DNA from: Lachnospiraceae bacterium | GTDB lineage: Bacteria > Bacillota > Clostridia > Lachnospirales > Lachnospiraceae | DNA: 32,949 bases | Reading direction: 5' to 3' | Assembly (NCBI GenBank): GCA_017442585.1 | Contig: JAFRZM010000037.1 | Coordinates: 1-32,949 of the forward strand | Part shown: piece by piece, positions 16,221-22,999 of the stretch | Layout of the letters: every line of letters starts with the position of its first letter | How positions within the stretch are numbered: position 1 is the first letter of the stretch | Translations under genes and position numbers: made by a program | The notes under the pieces: generated by a model | What the model saw: the letters and a program-made list of their open reading frames with translations, nothing else | What the model was told of the DNA's origin: nothing | Database searches by the model: none

Positions 16221-17477
16221 ATGCAGAATAAGAAGAGAAATGTCATAGTAGGCCAGTCCGGCGGACCAACCGCAGCTATTAACTCATCTTTGGCGGGGGT
16301 TTACAAGACCGCAATCGACAGAGGATATAAGAAAGTATATGGAATGATCCACGGAATACAGGGATTTATCGAAGGAAGATACATAGATCTTGCAGAGCAT
16401 ATCGAAAGTTCCCTTGATATCGAGCTTTTAAAGAGAACACCTGCAGCATATCTTGGATCTTGCAGATACAAATTACCTGAGATACACGAGGACAAAGCTC
16501 TGTACGAGAAAATCTTCGAAATGCTGGATAAACTTCAGATTGATTGCTTTATTTATATCGGTGGTAATGATTCCATGGATACGATAAAGAAGCTTTCTGA
16601 TTACGCAATAATTACGGGCAGCAAGATTCGATTTGTCGGATGCCCTAAGACTATAGACAATGACCTTGCTTTAACCGACCACACACCGGGATTCGGTTCT
16701 GCAGCTAAGTTTATCGCAACTTCAGTTAAGGAAGTTATTCGTGACGGATGGTCACTTGAGACGAAGAACGGCCAGGTTGTAATCATTGAAGTTATGGGAC
16801 GTAACGCAGGGTGGCTTACGGGAGCCACAGTTCTTGCAAAGGGTGAGGATTGTGACGGACCGGATGCAATATATCTTCCTGAAGTTACATTCGATGTAGA
16901 AAAGTTTGTTAAACATACGAAGGACCTTCTTAAGAAGAAGGCATCGGTTGTTATCGCGATATCCGAAGGTATAAAGGGTAAGGATGGACGTTACATAAGC
17001 GAGCTTTCGGATGTTACGGATTACGTAGATGCATTCGGACATAAGCAGTTGACCGGTGCGGCAGTATATCTTGCAAAGGTTGTGGCAGAGCGTCTTGAGT
17101 GTAAGACACGTGCGGTAGAATTATCGACATTACAGCGTGCCGCAAGTCATATGGCATCGCTTGTTGATATTACTGAAGCATACGAAGTCGGCGGTGCAGC
17201 CATGAAGGCAGCAGACGAAGGCGATTCCGGCAAGATGATAGTTATCGTTCGTTTATCCGACGATCCTTATCAGGCAGGTACGGAAGTGAAAGACGTTCAC
17301 CGCATCGCAAATGATGAGCGAAGAGTTCCGCGTGAGTGGATTTCCAAAGACGGCACATATGTAACGGATGAATTTGTAACATATGTAGAACCGTTAATTC
17401 AGGGTGAAGTTGGTCCGATAATGGTTGACGGTTTGCCGAGACACCTCTACAGACCGGGCTTACACGACTTGTTTTAG
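16221..17477 (+). CDS. pfp: 6-phosphofructokinase, pyrophosphate-dependent type
   Basis: 418 residues from ATG 16221; the longer frame from 16158 lacks a ribosome-binding site and adds 21 unrelated residues, whereas AGAAGG and GGAAG precede 16221. The N-terminus NVIVGQSGGPTAAINSSLAG is the phosphate-donor loop. GGNDSMD (residues 114-120) and PKTIDNDL (142-149) carry the Asp and Lys that distinguish pyrophosphate-using from ATP-using enzymes (ATP enzymes have Gly at both sites). MGRNAGWLTG is the fructose-6-phosphate loop. It phosphorylates fructose-6-phosphate in glycolysis, reversibly. Monocistronic by layout, with no strong terminator seen after it. Confidence 0.92.
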   Translation: MQNKKRNVIVGQSGGPTAAINSSLAGVYKTAIDRGYKKVYGMIHGIQGFIEGRYIDLAEHIESSLDIELLKRTPAAYLGSCRYKLPEIHEDKALYEKIFEMLDKLQIDCFIYIGGNDSMDTIKKLSDYAIITGSKIRFVGCPKTIDNDLALTDHTPGFGSAAKFIATSVKEVIRDGWSLETKNGQVVIIEVMGRNAGWLTGATVLAKGEDCDGPDAIYLPEVTFDVEKFVKHTKDLLKKKASVVIAISEGIKGKDGRYISELSDVTDYVDAFGHKQLTGAAVYLAKVVAERLECKTRAVELSTLQRAASHMASLVDITEAYEVGGAAMKAADEGDSGKMIVIVRLSDDPYQAGTEVKDVHRIANDERRVPREWISKDGTYVTDEFVTYVEPLIQGEVGPIMVDGLPRHLYRPGLHDLF

Positions 17478-17510
17478 TGGTTTAACAGCCTGTAATCCGC
17501 TGTATTAAGT

Positions 17511-17539
17511 GATTACAAGATTAATTATTACAGTATAAT
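17511..17539 (+). promoter_or_regulatory. Promoter of the SPFH / zinc-ribbon / TPM operon
   Basis: Perfect TATAAT at 17534-17539. The -35 is poorer: GATTAC (17511-17516) at 17 bases or TTACAA (17513-17518) at 15. TGTAATC (17491-17497) and GATTACA (17511-17517) form a small inverted repeat over the -35. Confidence 0.5.
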
Positions 17540-17608
17540 AAATATTGTGGCTGGGGTAAGTGGCCGGATATTATTAGAAACATAATATTAAGAAGGAGAT
17601 TTAAAAGA

Positions 17609-18802
17609 ATGGGACTTATTAAAGCAGCTTTAGGCGCAGCAGGCGGAGCACTTGCTGATCAGTGGAAAGAGTTTTTTATCTGTGAATCTATCGACAAAGA
17701 GATCCTTATGGTTAAGGGTCAGAAGATGGTAGGCAAAAGATCATCCAACACAAAGGGTAATGACAATATCATCACTAACGGTTCAGGTATCGTTGTAGCT
17801 GACGGACAGTGTATGATCATCGTCGATCAGGGTAAGGTAGTTGAGGTTTGTGCGGAACCTGGCGAATTTACTTACGATACTTCAACAGAACCGAGTGTAT
17901 TTACAGGATCTTTCGGCGAAGCCTTAAAGAATACTTTTAAGACAATGGGTAAGAGGATTACCTATGGTGGAGATACAGGACACGATCAGAGAGTTTACTA
18001 TATCAACACCAAGGAATTAATCGACAATAAATTCGGTACACCGAACCCGATTATGTTTAGAGTAGTTGATTCTAAGGTAGGTATGGACCTTGATGTATCT
18101 TTAAGATGTTCAGGTGTTTATTCATACAGAATCGACGATCCGATTAAGTTCTATACAAATATCGCAGGTAACGTAACAAGCGAGTACAGAAGAGAAGAAC
18201 TTGATACACAGCTTAAGCAGGAATTTATCGGCGCATTACAGCCGGCACTTGCTAAGCTTTCCGATATGGAATTAAGACCAAACCAGATCGTTGCTCATAA
18301 TGATGAAGTAGCTAATGCTCTTAACGAGACACTTTCACAGAAGTGGGGCGAGCTTAGAGGTCTTAAGGTAGTAAGTATCGCATTAGGTTCTGTAACATTA
18401 ACAGATGAAGATGCTGCTCTTCTTAAGAATGCTCAGGCAGATATCGCATACGGCAATGCAAGAATGGGCGCAGGTGCTATGGCAAGAGCTACAGCAGGTG
18501 CTATGGGTCAGGCAGCAGGTAATGCTAACGGCGCTATGGCAGGATTCATGGGCATGGGTATGGCTATGAATGCGTCAGGTATGACACCGGGTAACCTTTA
18601 TCAGCAGGCAGCACAGCAGGATATGCAGGCTCAGCAGATGCAGGGTCAGGCTATGATGGGTGCAGGTATGGTTCAGGGACAGGCACAGCCACAGCAGGCA
18701 GCACCAAGCGGTGCTCCTACATGGACATGTGCTTGCGGAACGGCTAATACAGGTAACTTCTGTACTAACTGCGGAGCAAAGAATCCGTTCCTCCCACAGT
18801 AG
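17609..18802 (+). CDS. SPFH (Band 7) protein with C-terminal zinc ribbon, YdjI-like
   Basis: 397 residues; AAGGAG lies 8-10 bases before the ATG. Residues ~25-285 match the YdjI-type SPFH domain (ILMVKGQKMVGKRSSN, FTYDTSTEPSVFTGSFGEALK, YYINTKELIDNKFGTPNPI, CSGVYSYRIDDPIKFYTNIAG). A Gly/Ala/Met/Gln-rich linker follows (about 285-375, MQAQQMQGQAMMGAG). The tail is a zinc ribbon, CACG..FCTNCG. No strong membrane helix. In B. subtilis the ydjG-ydjH-ydjI proteins form a membrane-associated complex that has been linked to PspA-type envelope stress (established for that organism). The two partners follow here in the order I-G-H. Confidence 0.88.
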   Translation: MGLIKAALGAAGGALADQWKEFFICESIDKEILMVKGQKMVGKRSSNTKGNDNIITNGSGIVVADGQCMIIVDQGKVVEVCAEPGEFTYDTSTEPSVFTGSFGEALKNTFKTMGKRITYGGDTGHDQRVYYINTKELIDNKFGTPNPIMFRVVDSKVGMDLDVSLRCSGVYSYRIDDPIKFYTNIAGNVTSEYRREELDTQLKQEFIGALQPALAKLSDMELRPNQIVAHNDEVANALNETLSQKWGELRGLKVVSIALGSVTLTDEDAALLKNAQADIAYGNARMGAGAMARATAGAMGQAAGNANGAMAGFMGMGMAMNASGMTPGNLYQQAAQQDMQAQQMQGQAMMGAGMVQGQAQPQQAAPSGAPTWTCACGTANTGNFCTNCGAKNPFLPQ

Positions 18803-18809
18803 AATTAAC

Positions 18810-18838
18810 CGGCGCGCTTTGAAATTAAAAGCGCGCCG
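18810..18838 (+). other. GC-rich stem-loop between the SPFH and zinc-ribbon genes
   Basis: Perfect 11-bp stem CGGCGCGCTTT (18810-18820) / complement (18828-18838), loop GAAATTA. There is no T-run, so it is better read as an RNA-stabilising or partial-attenuation element that would favour the first gene of the operon. Confidence 0.6.
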
Positions 18839-18898
18839 AGTATTATGAAAATAAAGCGATCTTTAAGGATCATGTTTAATTAATTTGTAGGAGATAAA

Positions 18899-19984
18899 AT
18901 GGCTGATTTACGAGCATATAAGTGTCCGAATTGCGGTGGTAACATCGAGTTCGACACTTCTATTCAAAAATGTAAATGTCCTTTCTGCGACACAGAGTTC
19001 GAAATGGAAGCTTTACAGGCTTATGATGAGGACTTAAAGGATGAGCATCCGGATGAGGCAGAATGGGAAAGAGAAGCTCCAAAGGAGTGGACTGAAGATG
19101 AAACAACTGGACTTCGTTCATATGTATGTAAGTCCTGCGGTGGCGAGATAGTTGCGGACGCGGTAACGGGAGCTACAAGCTGTCCTTATTGCGGTAATCC
19201 GGTAGTTATGTCGGAGCAGTTTAAAGGAATGCTTCGCCCTGACTATGTAATTCCGTTTAAACTTGATAAAGCCGCAGCTAAGAATGCATTACTTGAGCAT
19301 TATAAAGGTAAAAAGCTTTTGCCTAAGATGTTTAAAGACCAGAACCATCTCGATGAGATAAAGGGTATCTATGTGCCGTTCTGGCTTTATGATGCAAAGG
19401 TTGACGGAACTGCAAGATATAAAGCTACAAAGGTAAGATCTTATTCTTCGGGAAGCTATGATTATACGGAGACAAAGCATTATTCTGTAGTGCGTGCCGG
19501 TAACATGGAATTTACTCATGTTCCTGTAGACGGATCGAAGAAAATGGCGGATGAACTTATGGAATCCGTCGAACCGTTTGATTTTAGCGAAGCAGTTGAT
19601 TTCCAGACAGCATACCTTTCGGGTTTTTTGGCTGATAAGTATGATGTTACGGAAGAAGAGAATAAAGAGCGTGCAAATACTCGTGTTAAACAGACACTTT
19701 CCGATACTTTAGCAGAGACTGTTGAAGGATATACTTCAGTTATCAATGAGTCTTCAAGCATAAGAGTTACAGACGGTAAGGCTAAGTATGCGCTTTATCC
19801 TGTATGGTTATTGAATACGACTTATGAAGGACAGCAGTACTCGTTTGCCATGAACGGTCAGACCGGTAAGTTTGTCGGTAATCTCCCGGTAGACAAGGGA
19901 CTTAAAACCAGGTACTTTGCAATATCGGGTGCCATTGTTGCGGCTGTTGCGTTTGCGGTTCAATATCTTTTCTGGTATCTGTAG
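18899..19984 (+). CDS. Double zinc-ribbon membrane protein, YdjG-like
   Basis: 361 residues; TAGGAG precedes the ATG. Two zinc ribbons: C9xxC12 with C27xxC30, then CKSCGG with CPYCG near residues 78-100. The middle (YVIPFKLDKAAAKNALLEHYKGK, GIYVPFWLYDAKVDG, AGNMEFTHVPVDGS, YALYPVWLLNTTYEG) is typical of the TFIIB-zinc-ribbon/YdjG group. One C-terminal membrane segment (about residues 338-360, ISGAIVAAVAFAVQYLFWYL) anchors it. Probably holds the SPFH neighbour at the membrane, as its homologue is thought to do (inference). The TPM gene starts 14 bases after the stop. Confidence 0.88.
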   Translation: MADLRAYKCPNCGGNIEFDTSIQKCKCPFCDTEFEMEALQAYDEDLKDEHPDEAEWEREAPKEWTEDETTGLRSYVCKSCGGEIVADAVTGATSCPYCGNPVVMSEQFKGMLRPDYVIPFKLDKAAAKNALLEHYKGKKLLPKMFKDQNHLDEIKGIYVPFWLYDAKVDGTARYKATKVRSYSSGSYDYTETKHYSVVRAGNMEFTHVPVDGSKKMADELMESVEPFDFSEAVDFQTAYLSGFLADKYDVTEEENKERANTRVKQTLSDTLAETVEGYTSVINESSSIRVTDGKAKYALYPVWLLNTTYEGQQYSFAMNGQTGKFVGNLPVDKGLKTRYFAISGAIVAAVAFAVQYLFWYL

Positions 19985-19998
19985 GAGGTAGGCAAGGG

Positions 19999-20844
19999 AT
20001 GAAAAAGAAAATATTGGCGGCTTTGGCGCTGCTTTTAACATTATGCTTTATTGTACCTGCCGTTTCTTTTGCGGGAATAGATGATGTAACTCATAGAGTT
20101 CAGGATTTGGCAGGACTTATGAATGAGTCCGATGTTAATTCCTTAAGAACCAAGATAAATAAGGTTGCCGACGCAAGCGGTATTGAGATAGTAATCCTTA
20201 CTATTTCGGATATTACCGAGTGGCAGTTTTTGGGCGCAGATGACGGTCCATATTACGAATCCGATCAGTTAATGGAATTTGCCGATGACGCATATGATTA
20301 TGTAATAGATGCCGACGGTGAGAGCGGAGACGGACTCATACTTGTAATTAATATGGACGAGGGTAATGACGGTGATAACCGTGGATGGTGGATTTCCACC
20401 AAGGGTAAGGCGATTGAGTTATTTACCGACAAAAACCTCGAGTATATGGAATATCAGTTTAAGCCGTATCTTAGTTCAGGTGATTATTATACAGCTTTTG
20501 CGACGTTTATAGACCTTTGCGATAAGGTTATAAACGGAGAATCGATAGAACCGCCGAAGGAACCGTTTGATTATCTTCCTTCTTTGGTAATTGCTATTGT
20601 AATAGGACTTATCGGTGGACTTATTTATGTAAGTATATTAAAGGGCAAGATGAAGAGTGTGGCTTTCCAGAAGGGCGCATCATCTTATGTGGTTCCGAAT
20701 TCTCTTCATGTTGAGAAGTCACGCGATAACTTCTTATATATGACGGTTACAAGGACAAAGAGACAGTCTTCAAGCTCGAGCGGATCTTCTACACACAGAT
20801 CATCGTCGGGAAGTTCGCATGGTGGACGCGGTGGATCATTCTAA
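19999..20844 (+). CDS. TPM-domain membrane protein, YdjH-like
   Basis: 281 residues; GGAGG precedes the ATG. Signal peptide 1-25 (KKKILAALALLLTLCFIVPAVSFA). TPM domain ~28-180: VQDLAGLMNESDVNSLR, SGIEIVILTI, ADDAYDYVIDADGESGDGLILVINMD and GRGW-like NRGWWISTKGKAIE. One membrane helix near residues 196-216. The cytoplasmic tail ends in a Ser/Gly/His-rich stretch (SSGSSHGGRGGSF), common in this group. Third member of the ydj-like trio; the extracytoplasmic TPM domain could be the sensing part (inference). Confidence 0.88.
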   Translation: MKKKILAALALLLTLCFIVPAVSFAGIDDVTHRVQDLAGLMNESDVNSLRTKINKVADASGIEIVILTISDITEWQFLGADDGPYYESDQLMEFADDAYDYVIDADGESGDGLILVINMDEGNDGDNRGWWISTKGKAIELFTDKNLEYMEYQFKPYLSSGDYYTAFATFIDLCDKVINGESIEPPKEPFDYLPSLVIAIVIGLIGGLIYVSILKGKMKSVAFQKGASSYVVPNSLHVEKSRDNFLYMTVTRTKRQSSSSSGSSTHRSSSGSSHGGRGGSF

Positions 20845-20900
20845 GATATAATCTATATAAATGCTATGTAATAAACTATTCTTTTTAAGGAGGAATGGCC

Positions 20901-21239
20901 ATGAATGAGCAGGATTTTGTTATTGATAAGGCGGCAGGACTCAATTTTTGCGGAGGAATGGAAGAACTTTATAATGAGATAGTTCAGGACTTCGTAGAGG
21001 ACTGCAAGATAAGAATTGCAAATCTTACGACATGCTATAATAATAAAGACTGGGCCAATTATGCAATCGAGTCGCATTCCATTAAGGCTACCGCAAAGAC
21101 GGTGGGTGCCACAGATTTTGCGGAGCATTGCAGACTGCATGAGTTTGCTGCTAAGGAGGGAAACGTCGCATATATCGACGAAGATTTTGCGAACTTTATG
21201 GCTACCATAAAAGAATTAATCTCACGTGTGAGTGCTTGA
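20901..21239 (+). CDS. Stand-alone HPt (histidine phosphotransfer) protein
   Basis: 112 residues from ATG 20901, seven bases after AAGGAGG (20887-20893); ATG 20895 is too close to that site. A single HPt domain: YNEIVQDFVEDCKIRIANL, then SHSIKATAKTVGATDFAEHCRLHE, where the His two residues before Lys is the phospho-acceptor (family pattern HxLKG). It would shuttle phosphate between hybrid kinases and response regulators; candidates are the kinases of this window, but partners cannot be read from sequence. It follows the TPM gene by 56 bases, possibly in the same transcript. Confidence 0.85.
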   Translation: MNEQDFVIDKAAGLNFCGGMEELYNEIVQDFVEDCKIRIANLTTCYNNKDWANYAIESHSIKATAKTVGATDFAEHCRLHEFAAKEGNVAYIDEDFANFMATIKELISRVSA

Positions 21240-21297
21240 TTTTAGGGTGTTCACAGAATGCTCGATAAAAAAATACTGATTTTTGGGTAAAAAGTGC

Positions 21298-21326
21298 TTT
21301 ACATTTACGTAAAAGTTTTGTAAAAT
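21298..21326 (+). promoter_or_regulatory. Promoter of the structured RNA
   Basis: TTTACA (21298-21303), 17-base spacer, TAAAAT (21321-21326). It places transcription start near 21333, well after the HPt stop and far from any start codon. Confidence 0.7.
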
Positions 21327-21332
21327 AAACAC

Positions 21333-21754
21333 GTAGAAAGTTGCTGAGAGAGAGGACAAAGAAAACCCGATTAGCAATAAGATCATAAGCGCAGGCATTC
21401 GCCTGTGAGAAGAAGGGTTTAAAGCGGATTGCTTGCTATTGAACTTGTTCTTCGATGAAGTAAATCAGATTTTGAATAATAGTCGCTTAGGAATGTGTGA
21501 TAAAGACATATTCATCTAAGCCTACCAGAGGCCATTAGGAGAATGAAGAGGAGCGGATTTGAGGGGTGAGTGATATACCCGGCAATCTTCGAAAATTCCC
21601 TGGCCTTCCGGTTTTTACCGGAACACCGGCTTAAGGTCGGAAGGCCTATTACATACAGCCTCCGTGTTAGGACGTCTGTGTGCATCTGCATAGGTGCTTG
21701 TGATGTACAAGCACGGATGAACTGTAAAAGATGAGGATTACCTCATCTTTTTTT
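21333..21754 (+). ncRNA. Structured non-coding RNA of unrecognised class, about 420 nt
   Basis: No reading frame with a ribosome-binding site occupies this stretch, but it has its own promoter, an intrinsic terminator and dense base-pairing. Stems include AAACCC/GGGTTT (21363-21368/21415-21420) enclosing CAGGC/GCCTG (21392-21396/21401-21405); GCTTAG/CTAAGC (21485-21490/21516-21521) continued by a wobble-containing 7-bp stem; GAAGA/TCTTC (21545-21549/21586-21590) around GGGT/ACCC; GGCCTTCCG/CGGAAGGCC (21602-21610/21638-21646); and GTGCTTGT/ACAAGCAC (21694-21701/21707-21714). I checked by eye for RNase P, tmRNA, SRP RNA, 6S, T-box, cobalamin and group II intron hallmarks and found none convincing. 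It may be a free RNA, since larB has its own promoter after the terminator. Confidence 0.7.
21726..21754 (+). terminator. Terminator of the structured RNA
   Basis: AAAAGATGAGG (21726-21736), loop ATTA, complement (21741-21751), T-run 21748-21754. Confidence 0.9.
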
Positions 21755-21756
21755 GT

Positions 21757-21785
21757 TTGTATGTACACAAAAAATACGCTAAAAT
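21757..21785 (+). promoter_or_regulatory. Promoter of larB
   Basis: TTGTAT (21757-21762), 17-base spacer, TAAAAT (21780-21785), only two bases after the preceding terminator. A TTG at 21757 that could open the larB frame is therefore part of the -35 box, not a start codon. Confidence 0.65.
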
Positions 21786-21834
21786 ATGTTTAAATGAAAG
21801 ATATGATATATATAGAATATGGGGGACTATGGCT

Positions 21835-22533
21835 ATGAGTAGTGACGAGAAATTTTTGGACCTCGGTTTTGCGAAACTTGATACTGACAGAAAGCGACGT
21901 ACAGGTTTTGCGGAAGTCGTGTTTTGCCAAAGCAAGGCGGATGACTATCTTGTTGAGATATATAAAAGGCTTTACGAGAAAGAGGGTTCGGTGTTTGGAA
22001 CAAGAGCGTCCGAGCACCAGTATGAACTTATTAAAGAGCTTTTTCCTGAAGTAATATATGATCCGGTATCGAAAATCCTTGTGATAGAGCCTAAGGAGAA
22101 AAAAGAACGAATCGGACAAATTGCGGTATGTACGGCCGGAACGGCAGATCTTTTTGTTGCGGAAGAAGCGGCAAAGACCATTGAGTATTTCGGCGGCAAT
22201 GCACTTAGAGTATACGACGTTGGAGTCAGTGGAATACATAGGCTTTTAGCTCGTATGGATGAGATAAATAAATCAAACGTTATAATAGCCATAGCAGGAA
22301 TGGAAGGGGCATTGGCAAGTGTTATAGGAGGATTGGCAGATAAGCCTGTAATAGCTGTTCCGACTTCTGTCGGATATGGTGCGAATTTGGGCGGTGTGTC
22401 AGCGCTTCTTACGATGATAAATTCGTGTGCCAATGGTATTTCTGTTGTGAATATTGATAACGGATACGGCGCGGCTTATATGGCTACGCAGATAAACAGA
22501 CTTGCGGTTTTTGGAGGGGTAAGGAATGAGTAA
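21835..22533 (+). CDS. larB: LarB, pyridinium-3,5-biscarboxylic acid mononucleotide synthase
   Basis: 232 residues from ATG 21835, nine bases after GGGGG; ATG 21829 is possible. LarB carboxylates nicotinic acid adenine dinucleotide in synthesis of the nickel-pincer nucleotide cofactor of lactate racemase (LarA). N-terminal LarB motifs: FLDLGFAKLDTDRKRRTGFAEVVFCQSK. The C-terminal half is PurE/AIR-carboxylase-like: IAVCTAGTADLFVAEEAA, ALRVYDVGVSGIHRLL, VIIAIAGMEGALASVIGGL, PVIAVPTSVGYG. Overlaps the LarC-type gene by 8 bases. No larA or larE is present in the window, so the racemase or another pincer enzyme must be elsewhere. Confidence 0.92.
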   Translation: MSSDEKFLDLGFAKLDTDRKRRTGFAEVVFCQSKADDYLVEIYKRLYEKEGSVFGTRASEHQYELIKELFPEVIYDPVSKILVIEPKEKKERIGQIAVCTAGTADLFVAEEAAKTIEYFGGNALRVYDVGVSGIHRLLARMDEINKSNVIIAIAGMEGALASVIGGLADKPVIAVPTSVGYGANLGGVSALLTMINSCANGISVVNIDNGYGAAYMATQINRLAVFGGVRNE

Positions 22534-22990
22534 TTACCAGAATATGCTCCATGATGATTGCATAAAACTGGAGACTAATATAGACGATGCAACGCCCGAA
22601 ATGATGGGTATAACACTTGAGCGTCTTATGGATGCCGGAGCACTTGATGCATGTTTTATACCGTGCTTTATGAAGAAGAACCGTCCGGCATATATGCTTC
22701 AGGTTTTATGTCATGAAGATACAATGGCGGCGCTTGAAGAAATAATATTTAAAGAGACAACGACTATCGGAGTACGTTGGGAGTTATACAGACGTGACAT
22801 GTTACAAAGAGAAATAGTAACAGTCAATACTTCGCTTGGAGACGCACTTGTTAAAGTGTGTACGCTTCCTGATGGAACGACGAAGTTTTATCCGGAGTAC
22901 GAAAGCATAAAAGAATTATCTGAAAAACATAATAAGAGCTACCGCGAGATCTTTGACCTGGTCAAACTCTCCTGTGAAATCAAAAGATAG
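22526..22990 (+). CDS. Stand-alone LarC C-terminal domain (LarC2), nickel-pincer cofactor metallation
   Basis: 154 residues; GGGGTAAGG precedes the ATG inside larB. It matches only the last part of LarC: LETNIDDATPEMMGITLERLMDAGALDA, PCFMKKNRPAYMLQVLC, FKETTTIGVRWELYRRDML. Full LarC proteins are about 400 residues and insert nickel into the pincer nucleotide; in Lactobacillus plantarum LarC1 and LarC2 are joined by a programmed frameshift. No LarC1 coding sequence lies upstream here, since larB ends directly at this gene. Either LarC1 is encoded elsewhere or the domain acts alone. It is followed after 9 bases by the REC-EAL gene. Confidence 0.88.
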   Translation: MSNYQNMLHDDCIKLETNIDDATPEMMGITLERLMDAGALDACFIPCFMKKNRPAYMLQVLCHEDTMAALEEIIFKETTTIGVRWELYRRDMLQREIVTVNTSLGDALVKVCTLPDGTTKFYPEYESIKELSEKHNKSYREIFDLVKLSCEIKR

Positions 22991-22999
22991 GAGGCCCCT

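Noticed and set aside
17485-17520. Terminator after phosphofructokinase
   Set aside because: Only a 7-bp inverted repeat (TGTAATC/GATTACA) with a 13-base loop and no T-run; kept only as a note on the promoter.
21333-21754. RNase P, tmRNA, SRP RNA, 6S RNA, T-box, cobalamin riboswitch or group II intron
   Set aside because: Looked for the conserved blocks (GAGGAAAGTCC, tRNA-like ends, the GGAAG SRP core, the T-box AGGGTGG, domain V) and found none; a GGGTGAG..ACCC hairpin gave only a superficial resemblance.
21757-21834. Upstream TTG start for larB at 21757
   Set aside because: The TTG is the -35 box of the promoter and lacks a ribosome-binding site; GGGGG precedes 21835.
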